Shown here: in pieces, positions 18,139 through 26,684 of the stretch
Position numbering within the stretch: position 1 is the stretch's first letter
Layout: each line of letters opens with the position of its first letter
The notes under the pieces: model-generated
Databases searched by the model: none
The model's input: only the letters and a program-made list of their open reading frames with translations
What the model was told of the DNA's origin: nothing
Translations under genes and position numbers: made by a program
Assembly (NCBI GenBank): GCA_965238125.1
Contig: OZ250179.1
Span: 3,472,001-3,536,000 of the forward strand
Origin: UBA6623 sp965238125
GTDB lineage: Bacteria; Acidobacteriota; Terriglobia; Bryobacterales; UBA6623
Length of the DNA: 64,000 nt
Direction of reading: 5' to 3'

Positions 18139-18560
18139 TAGGTCAAGTCGTTGGCAAGCCTATCGTCCGAGAGCCGCATCTCGCATACGGCCGAGCCAAT
18201 TTTTCGTTCGATCGGTCAACCGAGTGACCCATTGTGCCCACCGAAACAAGACGGGCCGCTCGTATTCCCGCAACGCACGGCGCAGGGCCCGGCTCACTCC
18301 GGCGGACCCGACACCCTCCCTTTTCAGATACTTCTCGAACCATTTCAAGAAATTTCGCCTTACCGGGTGATACAGACCGGCCCGATGACCGACCGCGCAA
18401 GCCGAGTCGGGATGCAATCTATAACGGGATAGGCACTCGTCGGACACAAAAACGGGAGCCTTGAGATACATCTTCACCAGAAAGGCCTGGTCTTCGTAGA
18501 AATCCCGAGAGGACTCCTCGAACCCTCCTATCTCGACCACCACGCTTTTCCGTAACATTA

Positions 18561-19653
18561 TTGAGTCTCGCAAAACAAAGTGACACCTTTTTGGGGTACG
18601 TACGTCTTTGTATGTATGGGAAATACAAAAGGCGTACGGCGGGATTTCGAGGCCCTGGAGAAGCGCCGTTTCAAAGCGATCCGGTTGGTCGAGCAAGGCT
18701 GTAGTCAGTCCGAGACAGCGAGGCGATTGAAGGTCGCGCGGCAAAGCGTCAGCGAGTGGCTGCGACGATACCGGCGTGACGGCGAAGCCGGGTTGCGCCA
18801 GGCCGGCCGCGCCGGCCGTAAGCCGCTGTTGGACGCCGCGCAGCTCGAACGCCTCGAGGCGTTGCTGCTGGAAGGCCCCGAGGCGCACGGCTTCCCGACG
18901 CCGCTGTGGAGCTGTCCGCGGGTCGCTCGTCTGATCGGAGACGAGTTCGGCGTGCGCTATCACGAGGGCCATGTCTGGAAGATCCTGCGGGCGCTCGGTT
19001 GGAGCCCGCAACGGCCCGTCGGCAAAGCGCGGGAGCGCAACGAAGAGGCCATCCGCGGCTGGCAGCGCAAGACTTGGCCGGCCATTAAAAAAAAGCCCGC
19101 AAAGAAGAACGTACGATCGTCTTCATCGACGAAAGCGGATTGAGTCAGAAGCCGCATCGTTGCCGCACCTGGGCGCCGCGCGGCGAGACACCGGTGTTGG
19201 AGTTCAACTTCAACTGGGACAAGCTGTCGGTGTCGGCCGGGCTGACGTTGCGCAACTTTTACTTCCGGCTCTATCCCGGCGCGATCGGCGAGCTGGAGGT
19301 CATCGACTTCCTGAAGGCTTTGGTGCGCCACATCGACGGCCCACTGCTGATCGTCTGGGACCGGCTGCCGGCGCACCGCAGCCGCCTGGTGCGGGAGTTC
19401 ATCCAGCTCTCCGAGGATCACATCGCAACGGAGTACTTGCCGCCCTATGCGCCGGAGTTGAACCCGGTGGAATACATTTGGGCGTACTGGAAGCAGCACG
19501 AGTTGCCCAACGTCTGCCCGAAGGACTACTGGGAACTCGACGAGCGCGCCCGCAAAGCGCTGCGGCGAATGCGCCGCAAACCGCGCTTGATTACCGCTTT
19601 CTGGAAACAGTCTTCTCTTTGTCTCGATTGACAGTATATTATGCGAGACTCAG
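18561..19653 (+). mobile_element. IS630 copy 3, inserted in a GT2 gene
   Basis: 1093 bp with the same ends as copy 2 and TA at 18559-18560 and 19654-19655. It is a direct repeat of copy 2 at an offset of 1515 bases. The target gene is recovered in frame when the element is removed, so this is a clean insertion event. Confidence 0.94.
18616..19631 (+). CDS. IS630 transposase (copy 3), -1 frameshift
   Basis: Same organisation as copy 2: first frame 18616-19143, second frame ending 19631, joined at the A8 run. All catalytic motifs are present (FIDESG, WDRLPAHRS, NPVEYIWAYWK). The near-identity with copy 2 implies very recent duplication or gene conversion. Confidence 0.9.
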
Positions 19654-20193
19654 TAGATCGCTCGGGCAGGGAGCGGAGGCAGACCCCAAGGGATAACAAG
19701 CCGTAACCAGGCTTGGCGGATGGAAGACCTGATTTGGGGGCACGCCGATCTGCTGAACCTTATCACTCCGCTGGTCCTCCGGTTGCCCTGTCCAGCCGGC
19801 CCAATATTCCGACGCGCCGCAGAGCATACCCACTTCGGGATGAGACTCCATGATTTCCAGTTGATGCCGCAGCTTGTCGGACAACCACATATCATCGGCA
19901 TCAAGTAGCGCAATGTAATCCCCACGGGCATAGTGAATGCCGAGGTTCCGTGAGGCACTCGCCCCCCGGTTCTCATGCCCCTCATGCTCGAAATAGCGAA
20001 TTCGCCCCGGAAAACGCTCAACATATCCGCGTGCAACCTCGGTGCTGCCGTCGGTCGAGCCGTCGTCGACGAGCAACAGTTCCCAGTTCTCGTAGGTTTG
20101 CGCGATCACGCTCTCGACCGCTTCCGCGAGGAAACGCTCTTCATCGAGAAAGATCGTGATTACGGAAACGAGCGGTTCACGCTGCACGAACAC

Positions 20194-22256
20194 TCAACTC
20201 CTCGCGGCGTGCCGGCCCACCGCCGGCCGCAGCAGCTTCCAAATCAATCGCCAACCCCTATCTTCGCGCAGGATTTCAATGCGCGGCACAACAAAAGCAT
20301 CTTGACCCGGCCGCACCCACCCAGGCTCAACGGTAAACGCCGCCTCATATCCGCATTCCTCGACAACCCGAGGGGCCGCGTCGCCGTACTCGCCATACGG
20401 GTAGGCGAACATACGCGGCCGGGCCTCCCCCAGCCTCTCCAAATCATCCCCCGAACCGCGGACCTCGTCAACCAACGCCTCGCGGTCAAGATAAAGCAAT
20501 GACGCGTGCGTGCGGGAATGAGCGCCGATTTCCACCCCACCGGCCTCCAGCTCCCGCAACTCCGAGGCATCGGCCAGCGGACGCGCCGGCGCGCCCGCCC
20601 CCGCATCCCACCGATTCGTGCCTCCCACGAGACGGCTGACCGCGAAAGCCACGGCGGGAATCGAGCGTCGCCGCAACAGCGGGCCGGCCGTCTCCGCCAG
20701 ATCCTTGTAGCAGTCATCAAATGTCAAAAGCAGGGCGCCGCGCGGAACACCGCCCTGGCCCTTCAAAAACCGCAAGAACTCATCGCCATTGATGAAACGA
20801 AATCCCAGCCGGGTCAGCAAATCCAATTGCTTCTCGAACTCCCCGGGCGGAACCCCATAGGGTTCCAAAACCGGCAGCCCCGCTAAATCCGCGATCGCAT
20901 GGTAGGCCGCCACGCGTACCTTTCTTCGGCGCGGCACGCCCCCCGCTTCGTGAACCCCGCGCCAATACTCGAGCGATCGCGCCTGCTCGATCACCCAATT
21001 CAACACCGCTCCGCGCCCACCGCGCGCCAGCCAAGGTACCGCGACCCTCCGCAGGCACGCCGCTATCCCCGCCGCCACCGGATACACGGCTCCGACCGGC
21101 CGCCAAACCCAACGGTTGATCGCTCGACCCGCGCCGTTGAGCGCGAAAATCGTGTTGCGCTGGTCGGGGTGCTTGCTCGCGAACACCACATCGACGCGCC
21201 CCGCCTGGCGCCATTGGCGCAAGTACGGGACCGGTTCCACGACGTAGTTCTGCCAACTCACCGCCTCGGGGTTGAAAACCACGCGGCGCCCCGAGGCCAA
21301 AACGCGGTAACCGAAATCGACATCCTCGTTGCCGAATGATCCGCCCCGCGTGAAACGGGGGTCAAACCCGCCCGCCGAAAAAAAGTCTCCCGTTTCAGCG
21401 ACATCTGACCGGTCAGCAGGTCGTGCAGCGTCAGCTCCGTTCCGGGAGCGGAAAGTTGCGCTTTCCGCCCCTCGGTCCACAAGCCGACGTTGTCGCTCAG
21501 CAAGTTCGACGGCGAATCGGGGTGCAGCGGAATGTGACCCACCACCAATTCCGCGCCTTCCCGATGAGACCTCTCGTGCTCGGAGAGCATCCGCGGGTCG
21601 GCTTCCATGTCGTCGTCGAGGAAGAGAAGCAACCGGCCTTGCGCTTGTTTCGAGCCGCGGTTGCGCGCCGCCGCCGCCCCTTGATTCGTCTGCTCCAAGA
21701 CCGTCAAACCGAAGGGACAGTCGAGCTCCCCAAGCGCCTCCGCCGACCCGTCCGTCGAGCCGTCGACAACGACGATCACTTCAAATGCCGCCGCGAGATC
21801 CTGACGAGCCAAGGCCCGCACAGCCCCCACGACCAAATCCCGCCGTTGATAGGTCGGGATCATCACACTGAACAACAGCTCGTCGCTCTCGTCCACCGAG
21901 TCCGGCGCTGCCCAGGACCAGGGCCGCGGCGTGAATCGCCCGGGGTCCGGCAGCTTCCCCCCGGTAACAACCCGCACTCTCGCCTGATCGAGGATATGGC
22001 CCTCCCCGGCCCTCCCCGGTGATGTATTCAGCAGGTAAAAATCCGTCCTATCGACGAGCGGCGCCGTCCGATGCGCTCCCGAAGCTCCGCCCTCGCGGAC
22101 CAGCGGACCTTGGGGATCGTTCACCCGAATTTCCACCGATTCCACGCCTTCCGAGGACCACGACAGCGTCGTCGGACCCTCCGGAATCGCCCACCACGCT
22201 TCTTCCGGGAAGGGGACGGGGTTGGGTTCGGCTTGTATCTTTCCGCGAGGCGTCAT
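20194..22256 (-). pseudogene. GT2 glycosyltransferase-polysaccharide deacetylase fusion, frameshifted
   Basis: The start at 22256 overlaps the aguA stop (ATGA). After about 120 residues of beta-rich N-terminus comes a GT2 domain: FSVMIPTYQRRDLVVGAVRA, VVDGSTDGS, LLLFLDDDMEAD. At 21378-21384, a run of seven A on the plus strand, the frame breaks right after MSLKRETFF. The -1 frame continues SAGGFDPRFTRGGSFGNEDVDFGYR, the expected GT2 C-terminal motif, then a NodB-type deacetylase domain: LLLTFDDCYKD with the metal Asp pair, HSRTHASL with the His pair, and MFAYPYGEYG. Restored length is about 687 residues. It would both add and deacetylate sugars, probably in the envelope. The break could be real, a sequencing indel in the homopolymer or, less likely, programmed slippage. 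Confidence 0.82.
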
Positions 22257-23335
22257 GGCGCGGGCGCACTCCGTTTCCCCTCGCGGCCGGAAAGCCAAGG
22301 CTGTTGCTGCGCGGCGCAATGAATGGTCCCGAACCCCCACACGAAATCCACCGCGTGAATGCCGTGCACCTCGCGGTCCGGAAACAGCCGCTCGATCGTC
22401 GACAAGGCGACGCGGTCGTTTGGGTCGTTGAACGTCGGTACGAGAACCAAGCCGTTGGCGATGTAGAAATTCGCATACGACGCCGGCAACCGGCAGCCCT
22501 CGAACCAGAGCGCTCGCGGCATCGGCAGTTCGACCACGTCCAAGGCCCGGCCGTTCTGGTCCGTCATCGCTTGCAGACGTTGCAGGTTATCGCGTAGAGG
22601 CCGGTAGTTTTCATCGTGCCGGTCCGCCTCGACCGCGGTCACGACCGTTCGCGGCCCCACAAAACGCGCCAAATCATCGATGTGGCCGCCTGTGTCGTCC
22701 CCGGCAATTCCCCGCCCCAGCCACAACACATGCTTAACACCAAACTGCTCGGCGAAAAGCTGTTCGTAATCTTCCCGCGTCAGGCCCGGGTTGCGCGCCC
22801 GCTCTCCGGTGAGCAGGCATTCCTCGGTCGTCAGCAAAGTTCCCACGCCGTTGACATCAATAGCGCCACCTTCGAGAATCACTGTTTTGCCGCCGCACTT
22901 CGGTTCTCGAACGCTTGCACCGACGGCGGCCGCGATCTTGCGGCTGAGCCGCCGATCGCGTTTCCAATGGCTGTAGCGCGCCCAGGCGTTGAAGCGCCAG
23001 CAAACCGCCGAGACCTCTTTGTCGGCAACAACGAAAGTCGGTCCTGAATCCCGCAGCCAAGAGCGGTCCGTCACGAAACGAAAGAACCCCACTCGCGAAA
23101 GATCCACCCCCCCTTTCGCAAGCTGACGCCGAGCCCGCGCTTCCCGCTTGGCGTCCTCGACGACAATGCACACCCGCTCGTGCCGATGCAGCAGGCGAAC
23201 CATCTCGACATAGACCCACCCAATCGCGCCGAATTTCCCCGGCCAATCGCTCTGGTTGTGCGGCCAAGCAAGCCAGGTCGCCTCGTGCGGTTCCCACTCG
23301 GCGGGCATGCGGGGTGTTGCGGCTTGCTGCTTCAT
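22253..23335 (-). CDS. aguA: Agmatine deiminase
   Basis: 360 residues, the normal length for agmatine deiminases, which convert agmatine to N-carbamoylputrescine and ammonia. Visible residues include MPAEWEPHEATWLAWPHN at the N-terminus, DRSWLRDSGPTFV with the substrate-binding Asp, LEGGAIDVNG, GDDTGGHIDDLARF with the catalytic His/Asp, and the catalytic Cys in GTIHCAAQQQP. The gene lies just downstream of aguB in the same direction, 102 bases away, and its stop overlaps the start of the glycosyltransferase-deacetylase gene. No arginine decarboxylase is in the window, so agmatine must come from elsewhere. Confidence 0.92.
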   Translation of the reverse strand: MKQQAATPRMPAEWEPHEATWLAWPHNQSDWPGKFGAIGWVYVEMVRLLHRHERVCIVVEDAKREARARRQLAKGGVDLSRVGFFRFVTDRSWLRDSGPTFVVADKEVSAVCWRFNAWARYSHWKRDRRLSRKIAAAVGASVREPKCGGKTVILEGGAIDVNGVGTLLTTEECLLTGERARNPGLTREDYEQLFAEQFGVKHVLWLGRGIAGDDTGGHIDDLARFVGPRTVVTAVEADRHDENYRPLRDNLQRLQAMTDQNGRALDVVELPMPRALWFEGCRLPASYANFYIANGLVLVPTFNDPNDRVALSTIERLFPDREVHGIHAVDFVWGFGTIHCAAQQQPWLSGREGKRSAPAP

Positions 23336-23373
23336 AGCGGCTGGTTTCCACGAAGAGACGATCGGGCTTTGAG

Positions 23374-23435
23374 ACCGGCGAGAGCGCCGGTCCCGACTGT
23401 TGCAAGGACAAACGAGAGTGTTGGTCGCTACCTAT
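23374..23435. repeat. Hairpin repeats between aguB and aguA
   Basis: A perfect hairpin ACCGGCG-AGAG-CGCCGGT (23374-23391) is followed by a copy of the GACAAAC/GCTACCTA repeat (23406-23435) also seen at 1555-1583. It fills most of the gap within the agu pair. Confidence 0.6.
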
Positions 23436-23437
23436 TG

Positions 23438-24358
23438 TCAGCACTCATCCAGCAGCCGAGCAGTAATGCCCTCATAGGCATCAACCCGCCGGTCCCGCAG
23501 AAACGGCCAATGCCGACGCGTCTCTTCGATTAAACCGAGGTGGCAATCGGCGATCAGCACCTCATCGCTCTCCCGCCCCGCCTCGCCCATGACCTTCCCC
23601 ATCGGATCGCAAACAAACGACCCGCCCCAAAACTCGATGCCTTCGTAGTCCCGCGGCTTGCTCGGCGAGTCCGCCAACAGCCGTTCACGACCGACGCGGT
23701 TCGCGGCCGCGACAAACACCCCGTTCGTCACCGCATGGGACCGCTGCACCGTGCGCCAGGCCTCGAATTGCTCCTCGCCGTATTGTTGCTTCTCCGCCGG
23801 ATGCCAACCGATCGCCGTGGGATAGAAGACGATCTCCGCCCCGCGCAACGCCGTCAGCCGCGCCGCTTCCGGATACCACTGGTCCCAGCAAATCAACACG
23901 CCGATGCGGGCGTATTTCGTATCGAAGGCCTGAAACCCGCGATCGCCCGGCGTGAAATAAAACTTCTCGTAGTAGAGTGGATCGTCGGGGATGTGCATCT
24001 TGCGATACACGCCCGCAAGCGACCCATCGGCATCAATCACCGCCGCCGAGTTGTGATAAACACCGGCCGCGCGCCGCTCGAAAATCGGAGCCACAACGAC
24101 CACCCCCAGCTCCCTGGCCAGGTCTTGGAGCGTCTCGCTGGTTGGTCCGGGAATGGGCTCGGCCGTATCGAACCACTCGGCGTTTTCTTCTTGGCAAAAG
24201 TAGGGCGACGAGAAAATTTCCTGCAAGCAAATGACTTGCGCCCCAGCCTCGGCCGCCTCGCGAACCCGCTCTACCGCAGCCGCGAGATTCGCCGCGCGAT
24301 CTTCGCCCACCGCCGCTTGCAGCAACGCGATTCGACAACTGTGACCCGAAGCCGACAT
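23438..24358 (-). CDS. aguB: N-carbamoylputrescine amidohydrolase
   Basis: 306 residues of a carbon-nitrogen hydrolase. The catalytic triad is visible: Glu in ICLQEIFSSPYFC, Lys in YRKMHIPDDPLYYEKFYF and Cys in VLICWDQWYPEAARL. The motif PDDPLYYEKFYFTPGD is typical of AguB, which releases putrescine from N-carbamoylputrescine. With aguA it completes the two-step agmatine route to putrescine. Length and context support the assignment over other nitrilase-family members. Confidence 0.93.
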   Translation of the reverse strand: MSASGHSCRIALLQAAVGEDRAANLAAAVERVREAAEAGAQVICLQEIFSSPYFCQEENAEWFDTAEPIPGPTSETLQDLARELGVVVVAPIFERRAAGVYHNSAAVIDADGSLAGVYRKMHIPDDPLYYEKFYFTPGDRGFQAFDTKYARIGVLICWDQWYPEAARLTALRGAEIVFYPTAIGWHPAEKQQYGEEQFEAWRTVQRSHAVTNGVFVAAANRVGRERLLADSPSKPRDYEGIEFWGGSFVCDPMGKVMGEAGRESDEVLIADCHLGLIEETRRHWPFLRDRRVDAYEGITARLLDEC

Positions 24359-24614
24359 CGAAGCTCCATAATTTCAACAACACCGCAAGAGTGTCAATCA
24401 ACCCAAACCGAGCCGCGAGGGTAACCGAGCGGTATGAGATGCCGTCGCCCGGAAGCAAAACCAGTGGCGATCCCAAATCGCCCCCCCAGGAACTTCAAGA
24501 GCATACGCCCACCGCATCCCCGAGCGCACGCAGCCGCACCTGTCACGCGCCGACCAAGACCACCCGCCCGTTGCGCGATACTGACAGTAGCGAACTTCCA
24601 GAGAACTTCTCGCC

Positions 24615-25301
24615 ATGAAACCGTCCCCTACCGTCCCGCTCCTCGTAGTCCTGTTCTTCATCTTCCTGTGCTTCACTTCCGCGCCCTCCCCCGTCGCCGC
24701 CGAAGAACCCCTCCTCAACCACCTAACCCCCCAGGAACGCGCCCAAAACTTCCAACTCCTCTTCAACGGCCGCAACCTCGACGGCTGGCGGGGCGACCCA
24801 CGCATCTGGTCGGTCGAAAACGGCGAACTCATCGGATCAAGCGACGCCTTCTCCCCGCCCCATAACACCTACTTGATCTCCGAACGACAATTCGCCGACT
24901 TCGTTCTCCAACTCGAGGTCAAGCTGCGCAACGGCAACAGCGGCATCCAGTTCCGAAGCACGGCCTTCCCCAATTGGATCGTCCAGGGCTACCAAGCCGA
25001 CTTGTCCTTCGCCGGAGACTTTTCCGCCTGGGGCAACTTCTATGAAGAAAAGGGACGCGGACGGGGCGTGATGCCGACCCCCACCACGGGCTGGGAGCAA
25101 GCCAAGGACGTCGTCCGCGAAGACGGCTGGAACCACTACGAAATCCAAGCCCGCGGGTCGCATATTCGACTGACGCTCAACGGCAAAGTCACCATCGACA
25201 CGCGAGACGAAAAAGCCTCCGCCTGCGTTATCGCTTTCCAATTGCATGAAGGCAAGCCGATGGAAGTCCGCTTCCGCAACATCAAGATCAAACCCCTTTG
25301 A
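24615..25301 (+). CDS. Secreted DUF1080 (3-keto-disaccharide hydrolase) domain protein
   Basis: 228 residues. The first ~30 form a signal peptide (VPLLVVLFFIFLCFTS, AxA before EEPLLN). The remainder is one DUF1080 domain, a concanavalin-like jelly roll: FQLLFNGRNLDGWRGDPRIW, then GNSGIQFRSTAFPNWIVQGYQAD and a C-terminal VRFRNIKIKPL. Family members act on 3-keto-glycosides or bind glycans in the periplasm. A second member lies at 47629-48306. No adjacent GFO/IDH oxidoreductase, a common partner, is seen. Confidence 0.87.
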   Translation: MKPSPTVPLLVVLFFIFLCFTSAPSPVAAEEPLLNHLTPQERAQNFQLLFNGRNLDGWRGDPRIWSVENGELIGSSDAFSPPHNTYLISERQFADFVLQLEVKLRNGNSGIQFRSTAFPNWIVQGYQADLSFAGDFSAWGNFYEEKGRGRGVMPTPTTGWEQAKDVVREDGWNHYEIQARGSHIRLTLNGKVTIDTRDEKASACVIAFQLHEGKPMEVRFRNIKIKPL

Positions 25302-25522
25302 ACCCCGCCGCTGACCGTCGTCGGCACGAGACGTGGCGCGCGCCTCCAGGGTGTCGCCATTCCCGCCGACATGTCCGCCTTCCAAGCCCGCGGCCCGCCG
25401 CGCTTGCGAACTGCTCCGCGGGACAACATTGCCCAAGGCGCCGGCCTTGCCGCGTTCACACCCCCGCCCCTTCGCGGACCGACGGTATCCGCCGTCCCCC
25501 AATTGTGGTAAAACAAACTGCT

Positions 25523-26329
25523 ATGCCGATGCACAAAAATAGAGCCAAGGCCATCCTCAAGGAAGGCGGCACCATTCTTGGAACCTGCGTGACAGACTAC
25601 GTGGGGACCGAAGTCGTTCCCACGATCAAAGCGGCCGGGTTGGATTTCTTCTTTCTCGACACCGAACACTCGCCGGCGAGCTACCGCGACATCCAAAATC
25701 TCGTCCGCGCGGCCAAGGCGATGGACGTCACCGCCATCGTTCGCGTCACCCAAACCGAGGGCCACTTGATCTCCCGCGCGCTCGATTGCGGTGCGATGGG
25801 GATTGTCGCCCCGCGGGTTCACAGCGTCGAGCAGGCGCAACATGTGGTTGACAACATGAAATTCGCGCCGATGGGCATGCGCGGCTACGGCCTGCGAAGC
25901 ATCATTCACGATTACGACTTTGCCGGCGCTGCGGCCGAGATGCAATCGTCGAACGACGAAACGATGGTCGTCTTGCAAATGGAAAGCAAGGAGTGCGTCG
26001 AGGCGATCTACGACATCACCGCCATCCCCGGCGTGGACGCCACCATGGTCGGTCCCTTCGACCTTTCGGTTTCGCTGGGCATCCCCGGCGATTTTGAGAA
26101 CCCGATTTTCTGGGACGCCTTTGACCGCATGGTGGACGCTTGCAACAAGAACGGCGTAGCACCGGGGGTCCACATGGGCAACACGAAAATGCTCAAGCGG
26201 GCCCAAGAGCACGGAGCCCGCTATCTCGTCGTGGGCAGCGATCTGTCGATGATGCTCAAGGGTTGGAAAGAAGCGCGCGAAGACATCCCCGCCGCCGAAA
26301 TGGCCGAATCGAAGCAAGGGTATATGTAG
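25523..26329 (+). CDS. HpcH/HpaI-family class II aldolase
   Basis: 268 residues from the ATG at 25523; an in-frame extension to 25298 is arginine/proline-rich, overlaps a dispersed repeat and is rejected. The fold is a TIM barrel: FFLDTEHSPASYRDIQNL with the metal/pyruvate-binding Glu and catalytic His, then IVRVTQTEGHLISRALDCGAMGIVAPRV with the substrate Arg, MESKECVEAI with the second metal Glu, and VGPFDLSVSLG. Members split 2-keto-3-deoxy sugar acids or 4-hydroxy-2-oxo acids into pyruvate and an aldehyde. The exact substrate is unknown. Confidence 0.88.
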   Translation: MPMHKNRAKAILKEGGTILGTCVTDYVGTEVVPTIKAAGLDFFFLDTEHSPASYRDIQNLVRAAKAMDVTAIVRVTQTEGHLISRALDCGAMGIVAPRVHSVEQAQHVVDNMKFAPMGMRGYGLRSIIHDYDFAGAAAEMQSSNDETMVVLQMESKECVEAIYDITAIPGVDATMVGPFDLSVSLGIPGDFENPIFWDAFDRMVDACNKNGVAPGVHMGNTKMLKRAQEHGARYLVVGSDLSMMLKGWKEAREDIPAAEMAESKQGYM

Positions 26330-26337
26330 TTGGCCGA

Positions 26338-26684
26338 CGGGCCGTGAGCCGTTAACCGTGAGCCGTGAACCGTTAACGGGATGACTCGGACTCTTCCGAA
26401 AATGACTACGAGCGTATCGAGTACTGCATTCAGGACCGGCGAGATCGCAAATCCGTTGAGCCGCGAAGCGGCGCCGGGAATTTAGCCCAGGGTGGAGCCG
26501 AAGGCGGAACCCTGGGTACGGAATCAAATAAGGTCGAGCCCTGCAAGGGCGGCGGGAACATAGTTCCTCACCCCAACTTGACTGGCCGGGTCGTGGACGT
26601 CTGTTTTCATCGCGGCTATATGAATCCGCTGATTCATAGAAACTTGACTCCCCCGACATCGAACGCGCGGACCGGGCCGCCCCC
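26338..26684. repeat. Heptamer-like repeats plus R-family dispersed repeat (R1)
   Basis: 26338-26380 contains repeated GCCGTGA/GCCGTTAACC units. From about 26380 to 26665 lies a dispersed repeat with CTCTTCCGAAAAT at its start, GAGCCGCGAAGCGGCGCC, then CCCAGGGTGGAGCCG with its complement GGAACCCTGGG, and a TGAATCCGCTGATTCATAGA end. Related copies are at 35560-35830, 38500-38712 and 56030-56240. No gene is seen here. Confidence 0.7.

Larger units (their letters stand above)
18160..20193 (-). pseudogene. GT2 glycosyltransferase split by IS630 copy 3
   Basis: The N-terminal half (20193 to 19656) starts with GTG behind GAGGAG. It has LVSVITIFLDEERFLAEAVES, LLVDDGSTDGS and ALLDADDMW with the DxD-type metal site of GT-A enzymes. 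The C-terminal half (18560 to 18160) has VEIGGFEESSRDFYEDQAFLVKM, the typical acceptor-side ED motif, and ends RMRDAALGR. Removing the IS and one TA rejoins them in frame as APCPSDL-MLRKSVVVEIGG, giving about 310 residues, so the insertion is simple and probably recent. The start follows directly on the stop of the GT2-deacetylase gene (TGAGTG), indicating translational coupling. Confidence 0.88.

Noticed and set aside
17046..19653. Composite transposon formed by the two IS630 copies
   Set aside because: The segment between them is only the end of the interrupted GT2 gene, and each copy has its own TA; no outer duplication or cargo gene is seen.
21378..21384. Programmed frameshifting in the GT2-deacetylase gene
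   Set aside because: Not accepted as the main reading: only a homopolymer is seen, with no downstream stem or second copy to show conservation. An indel or sequencing error is simpler.
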